Source: Synechococcus sp. HJ21-Hayes (GTDB lineage Bacteria; Cyanobacteriota; Cyanobacteriia; PCC-6307; Cyanobiaceae). Taken from it: a stretch of DNA of 64,000 nt. The stretch is from positions 248,001 to 312,000 of the forward strand of contig NZ_JAGQBW010000001.1 in NCBI RefSeq assembly GCF_024345835.1, read 5' to 3'. The notes under the pieces were generated by a model that saw nothing but the letters and a program-made list of their open reading frames with translations, did not search any database and had not been told where the DNA came from. Shown here piece after piece: positions 45,221 to 54,802 of this stretch; the stretch's first letter is position 1, and each line of letters begins with the position of its first letter. A program made the position numbers and the translations under genes.

Positions 45221-45888
45221 GGCCCGGGGGTCCGCAGGGCCTGCATCAGGGCCACGCCACGGCTGGTGCCAAGGCGGCCGGCCCCGGCCTCCACCAGTTC
45301 GATCGCCTGCTCCAGGGTGCCGATGCCACCCGAGGCCTTCACGGCTGCCCGGCCGCGGGCTAGGTCCCGCAGCTGCTTCACCTGCTCCACGGTGGCAGCT
45401 GGCCCGAAGCCACTGCCGGTTTTGAGAAAGGTGGCCCCCACATCGATCGAGGCCTCCACCGCCAGCGCTAGGGCCGCTGGCTCGAGGCGACCCACCTCCA
45501 GGATGACCTTCACCGGCAGCCCCAGCTCCACGATCGCTGCGAGGTCCTGGCAGAAGCTGGTGCTGTCGGCATCGGCCAGGGCCCCGAAATCGGGCACCAC
45601 ATCGAGTTCCTCGGCGCCGGCGGCGGCGGCCCACTCGGCCTCGGCTTGCTTGATCGCTGGCGGCACCGCTCCGAAGGGGAAGCCCACCACGCTGATCAGC
45701 TTGGGGCCGCGGCCGCCACTCGGGCCCAAGCGCTCCCGGGCCGCCGGCAGCCAGCGGGAGGCCATACACACCCCGGCAAAGCCGAAGTGGCGGGCCTCAT
45801 CGCAGCAGCGCTCGATCGCCTCCCGTCCCTGGTGGGGATCGAGCAGGGCGTGGTCGATCAGCGAAGCGAGATCAGGAAGGTCGCGCAA
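45217..45888 (-). CDS. deoC: Deoxyribose-phosphate aldolase
   Basis: A 223-residue TIM-barrel class I aldolase that splits 2-deoxyribose-5-phosphate. Conserved: LIDHALLDPHQGREAIERCC, the Schiff-base lysine in ASIDVGATFLKTGSGFGPAA and a second lysine in RAAVKASGGIGTLEQAI. Ends TGA at 45217, overlapping the recO TTG. The function is deoxynucleoside salvage; linkage to recO is a known cyanobacterial neighbourhood. Confidence 0.95.
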   Translation of the reverse strand: MRDLPDLASLIDHALLDPHQGREAIERCCDEARHFGFAGVCMASRWLPAARERLGPSGGRGPKLISVVGFPFGAVPPAIKQAEAEWAAAAGAEELDVVPDFGALADADSTSFCQDLAAIVELGLPVKVILEVGRLEPAALALAVEASIDVGATFLKTGSGFGPAATVEQVKQLRDLARGRAAVKASGGIGTLEQAIELVEAGAGRLGTSRGVALMQALRTPGP

Positions 45889-45921
45889 GGATTTAACAGG
45901 GCCGAGCAGGCCCCGGGATTC

Positions 45922-46509
45922 TCACGCCTTGGCCTGGATCACGCCGAAGCCGCCGTGGTTGCGTCGATACACCACCTGCAGCTCCCCGGTCTTGTCGTCG
46001 CGGAAGAGGTAGAAGTCGTGGTCGATCACATCCAGCTGGTGCAGGGCCTGATCGAGGCTCATCGCCGGCATGGCGAAATACTTGCGGCGCACCCCAGGGC
46101 TCGGCAGGCTGGCTTCCTTGCCGTCCAGCAGAGAACCACTCACCACGTCGTCGCCCACCAGCTCGGCGGTGCTGGGGGTGGCGCTGGCGTGATGGCCGGG
46201 GCTGTGGTGATGATCGCCGTGGCGGTCCTTGTAGCGGCGCAGCTGGCGGCTGAGTTTGCTGGCCACCAGGTCGATGCTGGCGTAGAGGTTCTCGCTGCGC
46301 TCCTGGGCACGGATCACCGTGCCGTTGGCGAACACCGTGACCTCGGCGGTCTGTTGCGGCACCCGCGGATTGCGGGCTACCGAGAGGTGCACGTCCGCTT
46401 CCTTCACCATGCCGTCGAAATGGCCGATAGCCCGCGACAACTTGTCTTCGGTGTAATCCCGGATGGCCGATGTGACCTCCAGATTGCGGCCGTGAATCAG
46501 CAGCTTCAT
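45922..46509 (-). CDS. hpf: Ribosome hibernation promoting factor / LrtA, long form
   Basis: A 195-residue protein, the long HPF form (N-terminal ribosome-binding domain plus C-terminal dimerisation domain). N-terminal part MKLLIHGRNLEVTSAIRDYT, with HLSVARNPRVPQQTAEVTV; C-terminal domain begins at RRKYFAMPAMSLDQALHQ and ends VVYRRNHGGFGVIQAKA. In cyanobacteria this is the light-repressed transcript gene lrtA, whose protein stabilises 100S ribosomes in the dark. Start ATG 46509, longer frame upstream rejected. The divergent lipB starts 48 bp away. Confidence 0.92.
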   Translation of the reverse strand: MKLLIHGRNLEVTSAIRDYTEDKLSRAIGHFDGMVKEADVHLSVARNPRVPQQTAEVTVFANGTVIRAQERSENLYASIDLVASKLSRQLRRYKDRHGDHHHSPGHHASATPSTAELVGDDVVSGSLLDGKEASLPSPGVRRKYFAMPAMSLDQALHQLDVIDHDFYLFRDDKTGELQVVYRRNHGGFGVIQAKA

Positions 46510-46556
46510 CCCGTGGCTCCCAGGCGGTGGGGATGCCTGAACGCTAGGAACGGTGT

Positions 46557-47240
46557 GTGAATTCCACCACCAGCGACGCAATCTGTTTCCAACCCCCGGG
46601 GCTGGTGGAGTTCCCGCGGGCCTGGGCCTGGCAGCAGCAGCTGCAACGCCGGCTGCTGGACGTTCCCTCGGGCCCCGATGCGGTGGTGCTGCTGCAGCAC
46701 CAGCCCTGTTACACGCTGGGCCGCGGGGCCGATCCCAGCTTCCTTGGCTTTGATCCCATGGCACCCCCTGCGCCCCTGCACCGCATCGACCGCGGCGGGG
46801 AGGTGACCTTCCATGGCCCGGGGCAGCTGGTGCTCTACCCCGTGCTGAACCTGCAGCGGCATGGGGCCGATCTCCACCTCTATCTGCGGCAGTTGGAGGG
46901 GGTGGTGATCGATGTGCTGGCGGCCCTGGGCCTGCGGGGGGAGCGGATCGCGGGGCTCACCGGCGTGTGGGTCGACGGTTGCAAGGTGGCGGCCATCGGC
47001 GTGGGCGCGCGCCGCTGGATCAGTCAGCACGGTCTGGCCCTGAACGTGGACGGCGACCTCCGCGGCTTTGCCCAGGTGGTGCCCTGTGGCATCCGTGACC
47101 GGGCGGTGGGCAGGCTGGTGGACTGGCTGCCCCAGCTCACGCTGGCCGCTGTGCAGCCGCTGCTGTTGCAGGCCTTTGCTCAACGCTTCGGCCTGCGTTT
47201 GCGCCCCCCCAGTCGCCAGGAGACCCTGCAGGGGTGGTAA
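46557..47240 (+). CDS. lipB: Octanoyl-[ACP]:protein N-octanoyltransferase
   Basis: A 227-residue LipB, which transfers octanoyl to lipoyl domains, for example the pdhC product encoded downstream. Starts at GTG 46557. Conserved: [20 protein letters not shown], the catalytic lysine in [12 protein letters not shown] and cysteine in [14 protein letters not shown]. Length normal. It is the first gene of a plus-strand run (acyl-CoA ligase, ylqD, pdhC, queA). Confidence 0.95.
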   Translation: MNSTTSDAICFQPPGLVEFPRAWAWQQQLQRRLLDVPSGPDAVVLLQHQPCYTLGRGADPSFLGFDPMAPPAPLHRIDRGGEVTFHGPGQLVLYPVLNLQRHGADLHLYLRQLEGVVIDVLAALGLRGERIAGLTGVWVDGCKVAAIGVGARRWISQHGLALNVDGDLRGFAQVVPCGIRDRAVGRLVDWLPQLTLAAVQPLLLQAFAQRFGLRLRPPSRQETLQGW

Positions 47241-47271
47241 GACCGGGCCAGTTCCACTCCCCGCGCCAACC

Positions 47272-49245
47272 ATGGGCCACCCCCAGACCGCTGCAGCCCC
47301 CCTGGCGGAAGTGCTCTGGAGTGGCAGTCGCCAGGATCAGCGGGCCCTGGCAGGGGGTAATGACTGGACCGATCTCACCGGGTTGGAGCAGCTCTGGGGG
47401 CGCCTGGCCGAGCGCTACGGCGACGCCATTGCCCTGGATGCCCCCCATGCCAAGCCGCCGGAGCAGCTCAGCTTTCGCGACCTGCACAGCCGCATTGAGC
47501 AGGCGGCCGCCGGCTTTGCCGCCCTGGGAGTGCGCCCCGGTGATGTGGTGGGTCTGTTTTCCGAAAACAGCCCCCGCTGGCTGGTGGCGGATCAGGCTCT
47601 GATGCGCCTGGGCGCGGCCGATGCCGTGCGGGGCAGCAGTGCACCGGCCGAGGAGCTGCGCTACATCACCGCCGATTGCGGGGCCGTGGCCCTGGTGGTG
47701 GAAAGCGCCGAGTTGTTGGCCAGCCTCAAGCTCAGCAGTGAGCTGCTGGGGCAGGTGCGCTTTGTGGTGCTCCTGCAGGGGGATCGCGGCTCAATCGTGC
47801 CGGTGGTGCCCTGTTACACCTGGGCTGAGCTCCTGGTTCGGGGTGCCCAGGCCCCAGCGCCGGCTTGGCCCGAGGGCGGTGAGCAGCGCCTGGCCACGGT
47901 GCTCTACACGTCGGGCACCACCGGGCAGCCGAAGGGCGTGCCGCTCAGCCACGCCAACCTGCTGCACCAGCTGCGCAACCTCGCCGTCGCCGTGGCCCCG
48001 CGCCCCGGGGATCGGGTGCTGAGTGTTCTGCCGATCTGGCATGCCTATGAGCGCACCGCCGAGTATTTCCTGCTGGCCTGCGGCTGCCAGCAGACCTACA
48101 CCAGCCTCAAGCAGCTGCGGCCAGACCTGCAGCGGGTGCGTCCCCACTATCTGATCAGTGTGCCGAGGCTGTGGGAGGCGTTGCTGGGCGGCTTTGAGGA
48201 TGCCCTTGGCGCCATGCCGGCCCTGCGCCAGGCGCTGCTCAAGCGGGCCCTGGCCGTGAGCCGTTTCCACTGCGCCCAGCGGCGCACCGCCTGCGATCTC
48301 ACCCTCTCGCCCGAGCCGGTGGGCCGCAAGCTGCTGGCGGCCGGAGGCACCCTGTTGAGCTGGCCTCTGCACGGCCTGGCCGCGCGACTGTTCTGGCCCA
48401 AGGTGCGCCAGCAGTTGATCGGTGGTCGTCTGCGCACGGCCATCAGTGGTGGCGGTGCCCTGGCCAGCCATGTGGATGGCTTCTTCGAGGCCATCGGCAT
48501 TGAGCTGCTGGTGGGCTACGGCCTCACCGAAACCAGCCCGGTGCTCACCTGCCGGCGTGCCTGGAGCAACCGCCGCGGCAGTGCCGGCCAGCCGTTGCCG
48601 GGCACTGCCATCCGCATCGTGGATAGCGAGAGTGGCGTTGTGCTGGCCGTCGGTGCCCGCGGCAAAGTGCTGGCCAAGGGGCCCCAGGTGATGACTGGCT
48701 ACTTCCGCAAGCCGGAGGCCAGTGCCCAGGTGCTGGACGGTGAAGGTTGGTTCGACACCGGCGATCTGGGCCACCTGCTGGCCGATGGAACCCTGGTGCT
48801 TACGGGCCGCGCTAAGGACACGATCGTGTTGAGCAGTGGCGAGAACATTGAGCCGGGGCCCCTCGAGGAGTGTCTAGTGGCCTGCAGCTTGGTGGAACAG
48901 GTGATGCTGGTGGGGCAAGACCGCAAGGCCCTCGGCGCCCTGGTGGTGCCGAAGGCGGAGGCCCTGGCGGCCTTTGCCCTGGAGCAAGGGCTGCAGCAGT
49001 CGGCCGTTTGGCCGGACGGCAGCCCGGCCGGGGCAGGGCCCGACCTGCTCAAGGCCCTGACCAGTCGCCTCAATCGCCGCTTGCAGGCCAGGGTGGGGGC
49101 TCGTCCCGATGAGCGCCTGGCGGGTGTGGCCCTGGTGGCGCCGTTCTCGATTGACAACGGCCTGCTCACCCAGACCCTCAAGCAGCGCCGTGATCGCATC
49201 GCCCAACGCGATGCCGTCGCCATGGCGGCCATTTACGGCCGCTGA
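47272..49245 (+). CDS. Long-chain acyl-CoA/acyl-ACP synthetase
   Basis: A 657-residue AMP-forming fatty-acid ligase. The signature YTSGTTGQPKG lies at residues 212-222, GYGLTETSPVL and GWFDTGDLGHL are present, and the hinge/ATP motif is AKDTIVLSSGENIEPGP. The most likely role is acyl-ACP synthetase (Aas) recycling free fatty acids, as in other cyanobacteria. Starts at ATG 47272, 31 bp after lipB; the open frame further upstream overlaps lipB. Length and order are typical for cyanobacterial Aas. Confidence 0.9.
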   Translation: MGHPQTAAAPLAEVLWSGSRQDQRALAGGNDWTDLTGLEQLWGRLAERYGDAIALDAPHAKPPEQLSFRDLHSRIEQAAAGFAALGVRPGDVVGLFSENSPRWLVADQALMRLGAADAVRGSSAPAEELRYITADCGAVALVVESAELLASLKLSSELLGQVRFVVLLQGDRGSIVPVVPCYTWAELLVRGAQAPAPAWPEGGEQRLATVLYTSGTTGQPKGVPLSHANLLHQLRNLAVAVAPRPGDRVLSVLPIWHAYERTAEYFLLACGCQQTYTSLKQLRPDLQRVRPHYLISVPRLWEALLGGFEDALGAMPALRQALLKRALAVSRFHCAQRRTACDLTLSPEPVGRKLLAAGGTLLSWPLHGLAARLFWPKVRQQLIGGRLRTAISGGGALASHVDGFFEAIGIELLVGYGLTETSPVLTCRRAWSNRRGSAGQPLPGTAIRIVDSESGVVLAVGARGKVLAKGPQVMTGYFRKPEASAQVLDGEGWFDTGDLGHLLADGTLVLTGRAKDTIVLSSGENIEPGPLEECLVACSLVEQVMLVGQDRKALGALVVPKAEALAAFALEQGLQQSAVWPDGSPAGAGPDLLKALTSRLNRRLQARVGARPDERLAGVALVAPFSIDNGLLTQTLKQRRDRIAQRDAVAMAAIYGR

Positions 49246-49319
49246 GCAGCGGGTGCGGCCAACCGACCGTTGACCCCTGTTCGCTGGGCTGACAGCGTGG
49301 GCGCTGCATTTGCTCTCCC

Positions 49320-49760
49320 ATGGCCGACGGCACCCTTTCGATCAAGCGCACGATCACCGTGCGGGCCGTGGTGACCCCCCGGTGGAAAGAGGACGCGGAG
49401 CGGGAGCTGAGCAATGCCGTTGCCGGCAGCGATGCCCAGCTCTCCCAGCTGGAACAGGAGGGGCAGCAGCTGGTGGATGCGATTCGCAGCCAGAGCGCCA
49501 ACCCCCTCGACCCTCGCGTTCAGGAGCAGGTGGCTTCAGTGCAGGAGCAGGTGGCGGCCAAGCGGGCCGAACTGGAGGAGCAGAAGCGGCAGCTGTTGGA
49601 GCAGCAGCGCCAGGTGCGCGATCTGGAGATGGAGCAGATTGTGGAACAGGGCCAGCTGGAGAGCTTCACCGATGTGCGGGTGGGCGACAACCTGGTGGAG
49701 AAGCTCCAGGTGGCCGTGGTGGTGCGCGATGGCGTGATCGAGGCGATCGAGGGGGCCTGA
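49320..49760 (+). CDS. YlqD-family protein
   Basis: A 146-residue protein with YlqD family features: SIKRTITVRAVVTPRWKED near the start, a long coiled-coil segment in the middle (QEQVASVQEQVAAKRAELEE and onward to ~residue 110) and the C-terminal RVGDNLVEKLQVAVVVRDG. Function unknown. The coiled coil suggests dimerisation. It is 74 bp after the acyl-CoA ligase gene, before pdhC. Confidence 0.85.
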   Translation: MADGTLSIKRTITVRAVVTPRWKEDAERELSNAVAGSDAQLSQLEQEGQQLVDAIRSQSANPLDPRVQEQVASVQEQVAAKRAELEEQKRQLLEQQRQVRDLEMEQIVEQGQLESFTDVRVGDNLVEKLQVAVVVRDGVIEAIEGA

Positions 49761-49824
49761 GCTGTCCTGAGGGGTGGGGGGATCAAGCCACGTAAAATCC
49801 CCCCACTTGCACGGCAGACCTCCG

Positions 49825-51141
49825 TTGGCCACCCACGAAATCTTCATGCCGGCGCTCTCCTCCACCATGACGGAGGGCAAGATCGTGGAGTGGCTCAAGA
49901 AGCCCGGCGATCCCGTAGCCCGTGGTGAGTCGGTGCTGGTGGTGGAGTCGGATAAGGCCGACATGGACGTGGAGTCGTTCAACGAGGGCTTCCTGGCCGC
50001 GGTGCTGATGCCCGCCGGCGGCACGGCTCCCGTGGGGGAAACCATTGGCCTGATCGTGGAAACCGAGGCCGAGATTGCCGAGGTGGTCGCGAAGGCCCCG
50101 GCGGCTCCCACAGCTGCGTCTGCTCCTGCCCCGGTGGCCGCCGTTGCTCCTCCGGCCAGCGCATCACCGGCTCCCGCCCCGGTGGCCGCGCCGGTGGCTG
50201 TTGCTGCGCCCGTGGCCTCTGGCCGTGTGGTGGCCTCGCCCCGCGCAAAGAAGCTGGCGAGCCAGCACGGTGTGGCCCTGGACAGCCTGAGGGGCAGCGG
50301 CCCCCATGGCCGTATTCAGGCCGAGGACGTGGAGCGGGCCCTGGGCCTCACCGTGGCGGTGCCCCGGGTGGCGGAAGGGTCCGGTCCTGCCGTTGTGGCT
50401 GCGGCCGGCAGCGGTGCTGCCGTGGCGGCTCCCGCTCCTGCCGGTGATGCCTTCGGCCGGCCGGGCGAGAGCGTGGGCTTCAACACCCTCCAGAACGCGG
50501 TGAACCGCAACATGGTCGCCAGCCTGCAGGTGCCCTGCTTCCGGGTGGGCTACACGATCACCACCACCAAGCTCGACGCCTTCTACAAGCAGGTGAAGCC
50601 CAAGGGCGTCACGATGACGGCCCTGCTGGCCAAGGCGGTGGGCGTGGTGCTCGCGCGCCATCCCCAAGTGAACGCCGCCACCAGCGCCGATGGCAGTGCC
50701 ATGAGCTTCCCCGCCGCTGTTAATGTGGCGGTGGCTGTGGCCATGGAAGACGGCGGCCTGATCACCCCGGTGTTGGCTAACGCCGACAAGACCGACATCT
50801 ATTCAATCGCCCGCAACTGGGCCGATCTGGTGGCCCGGGCCCGCAGCAAGCAGCTTCAGCCCGAGGAATACAGCACCGGCACCTTCACCCTCTCCAATCT
50901 GGGCATGTTCGGGGTGGATCGATTTGATGCGATCCTGCCCCCCGGCACCGGCGCGATCCTGGCGGTGGCGGCCTCCCGGCCCACCGTGGTGGCTGGCAAG
51001 GATGGCTCCATGCGCGTGGCCAACCAGATGCAGGTGAACCTCACCTGCGACCACCGCACCATCTACGGCGCCCATGCTGCTGCCTTCCTCAAGGATCTGG
51101 CCCAACTGATCGAGACCAACCCGGAGACCCTTGCCCACTGA
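49825..51141 (+). CDS. pdhC: Pyruvate dehydrogenase E2 (dihydrolipoamide acetyltransferase)
   Basis: A 438-residue E2 subunit. The probable start is TTG 49825 ([18 protein letters not shown]), matching other cyanobacterial E2 N-termini; the open frame to 49774 has no conserved residues. Domains: lipoyl domain with the attachment lysine in [13 protein letters not shown], Ala/Pro-rich linker, peripheral-subunit-binding domain ([19 protein letters not shown]), second Ala/Pro-rich linker, and catalytic domain ending with [13 protein letters not shown] containing the active His. LipB, encoded upstream, acts on this protein. It overlaps queA by 11 bp. Confidence 0.95.
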   Translation: MATHEIFMPALSSTMTEGKIVEWLKKPGDPVARGESVLVVESDKADMDVESFNEGFLAAVLMPAGGTAPVGETIGLIVETEAEIAEVVAKAPAAPTAASAPAPVAAVAPPASASPAPAPVAAPVAVAAPVASGRVVASPRAKKLASQHGVALDSLRGSGPHGRIQAEDVERALGLTVAVPRVAEGSGPAVVAAAGSGAAVAAPAPAGDAFGRPGESVGFNTLQNAVNRNMVASLQVPCFRVGYTITTTKLDAFYKQVKPKGVTMTALLAKAVGVVLARHPQVNAATSADGSAMSFPAAVNVAVAVAMEDGGLITPVLANADKTDIYSIARNWADLVARARSKQLQPEEYSTGTFTLSNLGMFGVDRFDAILPPGTGAILAVAASRPTVVAGKDGSMRVANQMQVNLTCDHRTIYGAHAAAFLKDLAQLIETNPETLAH

Positions 51142-52291
51142 GCCGACTCGCGCTGTGGATTCAGCCGATCTGCGGCTCTCCAGCTACAGCTTTCCCCTGC
51201 CCGAGGAACGCATTGCTCAGCGGCCGGTGGAGCCCCGCCACGCCGCTCGGCTGCTGGTGTTGGATCCACAGGGGCTTGGGCCAGCTCCCCATGCCCGCCA
51301 TCTGAGCGTGTGGGACCTGCAGGCGGAGCTGATGCCCGGCGACCTCCTGGTGGTGAACGACACCCGGGTGCTGCGGGCGCGGTTGGAGGCGCGCCGACCG
51401 AGCGGCGGGGCGGTGGAGCTGCTCGTTCTCGAGCCCTGGCAGCCGCAACCCGGTGAGAGGCCTGTTCCCGGCCAATGGCTGTGCCTGGCGAAACCTGCCA
51501 AGAAACTGCGGGCCGGTGATTGGCTTGAGGTGGTGGCGGAGGGCCAGCCGCCGCTGCCGGTTCAGGTGATCGGTAGCGACCCCGATACCGGCGGCCGCAT
51601 CCTCCAGTTTCCGATCGCGTGTAGCGATGCGGCCGCCCTCGAGCCGCTGCTGGTGCAGTACGGCGCCATTCCCCTGCCGCCCTACATCCACGAGCACGAC
51701 GCCAGCGACAACGAGCGCTACCAGACCCGCTATGCCGCTCGCCCCGGAGCCGTGGCGGCCCCCACGGCGGGCCTGCACCTCAGCGATGAACTGCTGGCGG
51801 CGATCCGCGACCGGGGAGTGGAGCTGGCTACCACCACCCTGCACGTGGGTCTGGGCACCTTCCGGCCGGTGGAAACGGAAGATCTCAGCCAGCTGCAGCT
51901 GCACAGTGAGTGGGTGGAGGTGAGCCCGGAGCTGGTGGCGGCTGTAGCGGCTTGCCGAGCCCGTGGTGGCCGGGTGATCGCCATCGGCACCACCTCGGTG
52001 CGCAGCCTGGAGGCGGTGGCCCAGCTGCACGGCGGCGTGCTCCAACCCCACACCGGCCCGGTGAATCTGGTGATCCAACCCGGTTACCGCTTTGCCGTGG
52101 TGCAGGGGTTGCTCACCAACTTCCACCTGCCCAAGAGCTCTCTGCTGTTGCTGGTGAGTGCCCTGATCGGCCGCGAGCGCCTGTTGGCGTTGTATGCCGA
52201 GGCGATCGAGCGCCAGTACCGCTTCTTCTCCTACGGCGATGCGATGTGGATTCAGCCGGAGGCGGTGCTGGAATCGGCGCGGCCCGTTTAG
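51131..52291 (+). CDS. queA: S-adenosylmethionine:tRNA ribosyltransferase-isomerase
   Basis: A 386-residue QueA that transfers and isomerises ribose from SAM to preQ1 in tRNA to give epoxyqueuosine. Starts at TTG 51131 within the end of pdhC; an ATG start is not available nearby. Conserved: [71 protein letters not shown], and [19 protein letters not shown]. Together with the queuosine precursor transporter (18166) it indicates queuosine-modified tRNA. Confidence 0.95.
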   Translation: MPTEPTRAVDSADLRLSSYSFPLPEERIAQRPVEPRHAARLLVLDPQGLGPAPHARHLSVWDLQAELMPGDLLVVNDTRVLRARLEARRPSGGAVELLVLEPWQPQPGERPVPGQWLCLAKPAKKLRAGDWLEVVAEGQPPLPVQVIGSDPDTGGRILQFPIACSDAAALEPLLVQYGAIPLPPYIHEHDASDNERYQTRYAARPGAVAAPTAGLHLSDELLAAIRDRGVELATTTLHVGLGTFRPVETEDLSQLQLHSEWVEVSPELVAAVAACRARGGRVIAIGTTSVRSLEAVAQLHGGVLQPHTGPVNLVIQPGYRFAVVQGLLTNFHLPKSSLLLLVSALIGRERLLALYAEAIERQYRFFSYGDAMWIQPEAVLESARPV

Positions 52292-52301
52292 CTGAACGGC
52301 G

Positions 52302-52939
52302 TCAGCTGGCCGGTTCATCAAGGAACCGCTGGAAGCTTGCGAATAGCTGGCCGATCTCCTCGATCAGTCACGGCAGCGGCCATCGAGTTCTGGTAGTGAA
52401 TGCGCACCAAGGGGTGCGAGTTTTTCCTAGGCCAGCTCCTCCTGCACGCCGCTGTTCACGTCGTGCTGGAGAACAAAGTCGAGAAATAGCTGCTGTTTGC
52501 TGGTGAAGCGGGAGTGGATGTAGAGGCGTGCCTGCTGGGCGCGGGTTTCGCGGGGGATGGGAGGCAGGGCGTAGGCCACGTGGGCCAGCATGTCGAATAG
52601 ATCGTTGTGCTCGGCCGAGATGATCGCCTGCATCTCTGCCAATTGCTCGTCACCGAAGCCTTTCTCCGCCAGGCCTTGAAGCAGCCTGCTGCGGGTGTCA
52701 GGCGAACTCCAGAGCGCCCTCAGTTCGGCTTCATCCTTCACGAACTCAGGCAGCTGCCCGTAGAGCAGCTCGATCTGCAGGTCTTCCTTCTGGTTGTCTA
52801 CCGGGCCCGCATCGCGCAGAGGGCTGTCGGCGGTGAAGGTCAACGGAGGCGCTTGAGATGACGCCCACCCTGCCACTGAATCTTCAGCTGCGGCAAGGCG
52901 GCTGTTGTCGTTTTGGTAGCCATGCGTTGGCTGCATCAA
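52302..52939 (-). pseudogene. Degraded C-terminal fragment of a type I restriction enzyme R subunit (hsdR)
   Basis: The 170-residue ORF 52427-52939 matches the EcoEI-type C-terminal domain of HsdR: FVKDEAELRALWSSPDTR, GLAEKGFGDEQLAEMQAI, NDLFDMLAHVAYALPPI and KQQLFLDFVLQHDVNSG. The stop TAG (52427-52429) interrupts the domain: EKLAPL follows in the same frame, then a +1 shift (near 52408) gives VRIHYQNSMAAAV, and another near 52368 gives LIEEIGQLFASFQRFLDEP before TGA at 52302. These three pieces line up with the end of HsdR proteins. The helicase and nuclease parts are missing: the fragment starts (TTG 52939, ATG 52936) inside the sodB terminator. No hsdM or hsdS nearby. Confidence 0.8.
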
Positions 52940-52966
52940 AAAGCCCCCAGTTTGGCGCCGGGGGCT
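52937..52966 (-). terminator. Rho-independent terminator of sodB
   Basis: On the minus strand AGCCCCC/GGGGGCT (7 bp) enclose an 11-base loop, followed by TTTTTGATG. It starts 38 bp after the sodB stop at 53005. The hsdR fragment begins inside the T-run, showing the breakpoint lies just beyond this terminator. Confidence 0.88.
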
Positions 52967-53004
52967 GGGCTCGCAGGAAGGAGCTGATGTCAGACGGGTG
53001 CGAC

Positions 53005-53604
53005 TCAGGCAGCAGCCAGGTTGGCGGCCACGAAGTCCCAGTTCACCAGCTTGTCAAGGAAGGTGGTCATGTAGTCGGGGCGACGGTTCTGGTAGTCCAG
53101 GTAGTAGGCGTGCTCCCACACATCCATGGTGAGCAGGGCCTTCTGGCCGTGGGCCAAGGGCAGGTCTGCGTTGGGGGTCTTGGTCACCTTCAGAGTGCCG
53201 TTGTCCAGCACCAGCCAGGCCCAGCCGCTGCCGAACTGGGTGGCGCCGGCGGTCTTGAAGGCCTCCACAAAGGCCTCGAAGCTGCCGAAGTCGGCGTTGA
53301 TCTTGTCAAGCAGGGCGCCGCTGGGGCTGCCGCCACCGCCGGGCTTGATGCACTGCCAGTAGAAGCTGTGGTTCCACACCTGGGCGGCGTTGTTGAACAC
53401 ACCGGCCTTGCTGGCATCACCGGCCACGGCGGTGATGGTGTCTTCCAGGCTCTTGCCGTCCAGCTCGGTGCCGGCCACCAGGTTGTTCAGGTTGGTCACG
53501 TAGGCAGCGTGGTGCTTGCCGTGGTGGAACTCCAGGGTCTGGCGTGAGATGTGGGGCTCGAGCGCGTCGAGGCCGTAGGGCAGCGCGGGCAGCGTGTGGG
53601 CCAT
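53005..53604 (-). CDS. sodB: Iron superoxide dismutase
   Basis: A 199-residue Fe-SOD. Metal ligands: H27, H79, D161 and H165 (in [14 protein letters not shown] and DVWEHAYYL). The pattern [11 protein letters not shown] with Gln75 and the [15 protein letters not shown] end is the iron type. No signal peptide, so cytosolic. The ATG at 53604 gives [16 protein letters not shown]; the frame runs on upstream to 53631 without conserved residues. Many oceanic relatives have Ni-SOD instead, so this enzyme is a useful lineage hint. A strong terminator follows. Confidence 0.95.
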   Translation of the reverse strand: MAHTLPALPYGLDALEPHISRQTLEFHHGKHHAAYVTNLNNLVAGTELDGKSLEDTITAVAGDASKAGVFNNAAQVWNHSFYWQCIKPGGGGSPSGALLDKINADFGSFEAFVEAFKTAGATQFGSGWAWLVLDNGTLKVTKTPNADLPLAHGQKALLTMDVWEHAYYLDYQNRRPDYMTTFLDKLVNWDFVAANLAAA

Positions 53605-53685
53605 GGAGGGAGTCCGGTGAGCGGCCGGCATCCTAACGATCGCTTCAGGTTTCGAAAGTCGGGAGAACCGGCCTGCCCGTTGGCC

Positions 53686-54318
53686 TCAACGGCCGATCTG
53701 CAGCAGTTCCACCTCGAAGATCAAGGTGGCGTTGGGGGGGATCACCCCGCCGGCGCCACGCTCGCCATAGGCCAGGTCTGGGGGGATCACCAGTTTGCGC
53801 TTGCCGCCCACCTGCATGCCGGCCACGCCTTCATCCCAGCCCTTGATCACCCTGCCTGCGCCGAGGGGGAAGGAGAAGGGGCCGCGGCCGTAGCTGCTGT
53901 CGAACTCCTTGCCGTTTTCGAGGGTGCCGCGGTAGTTCACCGACACGCTCTCGCCGGATTTGGCCTCTGGGCCGTCACCGATCACCAGGTCGGTGATGCG
54001 CAGGCCGCTGGGGGTCACGCGCTCTTTGGCGGCCACCAGTTCACCGCCAAGGGCATTGGCGCCGGAATTGGCGATCTGATCGGGGGAGCCGGCGTCGTCA
54101 GTGGCCATGGCAAACAGGGTGGGGTTGGGATCTTCGGGATCCAGCTCGATCCGGCCCGCCGGGGTGGCGCTGCTGCTCACCACAGCCGTGCTCAACGCCG
54201 CGGTAGCGGCGGGATTCGGGCTGGCGGCCACCACCGTGGAGGGCGCCACAAGCTGGCTCACGAGGGCCAGCAGCAGGCAGGCCACGCACACCGCCGAACT
54301 GATCAGGATGTCGCGCAT
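53686..54318 (-). CDS. FKBP-type peptidyl-prolyl isomerase, membrane-anchored or exported
   Basis: A 210-residue protein with an N-terminal hydrophobic segment ([20 protein letters not shown]), likely signal or anchor, then an Ala/Ser-rich spacer, and a C-terminal FKBP domain (about residues 105-210): [57 protein letters not shown] and [18 protein letters not shown]. Catalyses prolyl isomerisation, probably in the periplasm or thylakoid lumen. Start ATG 54318 selected; an extension to 54426 overlaps the next gene. Confidence 0.9.
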   Translation of the reverse strand: MRDILISSAVCVACLLLALVSQLVAPSTVVAASPNPAATAALSTAVVSSSATPAGRIELDPEDPNPTLFAMATDDAGSPDQIANSGANALGGELVAAKERVTPSGLRITDLVIGDGPEAKSGESVSVNYRGTLENGKEFDSSYGRGPFSFPLGAGRVIKGWDEGVAGMQVGGKRKLVIPPDLAYGERGAGGVIPPNATLIFEVELLQIGR

Positions 54319-54382
54319 GGGGAGGGATCGAGCGGTCCGTGGAGGGATTCTGCCCCAGGGATTCCACGGTGCCGCAGCCCCC

Positions 54383-54742
54383 TTAATCGGGGATGTCGCT
54401 GAGGTCGCCGCCGGAGGGTCGCCCACCGTTGGTGCGCAGCTGCCGCTCCAGGCGATCCAGGCGCCCGCGCAGTTCGTCCAGTTCCCGCTGCCGTGCCAGG
54501 CCCAGATCCTGCAGCAGGTGGTCGATGTTGCGTCCCACCTGGCGCTCCGTCTGCTTTTCCAGCTCAGGGTTCTCGCCCCGCAGGCTGCTGAGCACCTCCT
54601 CCACCAGCGCAGTGGCCTGGGCCGGATCGAGGCGGCCGCTGCTCACCCAGGCCTGGGTCACGCTGCGCAGGCGGTCAGCCACCAGGGAGGTGGTGCCGAG
54701 ACCCCGCAGGAGTAGCTGCTGGAGGGGATTGGCTGGATCCAT
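54383..54742 (-). CDS. Phasin-like (PhaF-type) coiled-coil protein
   Basis: A 119-residue protein starting at ATG 54742 ([20 protein letters not shown]), resembling small cyanobacterial proteins annotated as polyhydroxyalkanoate regulator/phasin PhaF-like. Amphipathic helix [19 protein letters not shown], conserved [22 protein letters not shown] and a terminal coiled coil ([20 protein letters not shown]). No polyhydroxyalkanoate synthase genes are seen in this window, so the name only reflects similarity. It is 61 bp from and divergent to lnt. Confidence 0.7.
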   Translation of the reverse strand: MDPANPLQQLLLRGLGTTSLVADRLRSVTQAWVSSGRLDPAQATALVEEVLSSLRGENPELEKQTERQVGRNIDHLLQDLGLARQRELDELRGRLDRLERQLRTNGGRPSGGDLSDIPD

Positions 54743-54802
54743 GGCTCGCAAAGCGCCTTGGGTTCACAACCCAAACCATGGCGCTTCCTTAGGTTGCTGG
54801 CC

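Noticed and set aside
47791-48774. 327-residue minus-strand ORF inside the acyl-CoA ligase gene
   Set aside because: Gln/Gly/Ala-rich mirror sequence of a gene with clear AMP-binding motifs.
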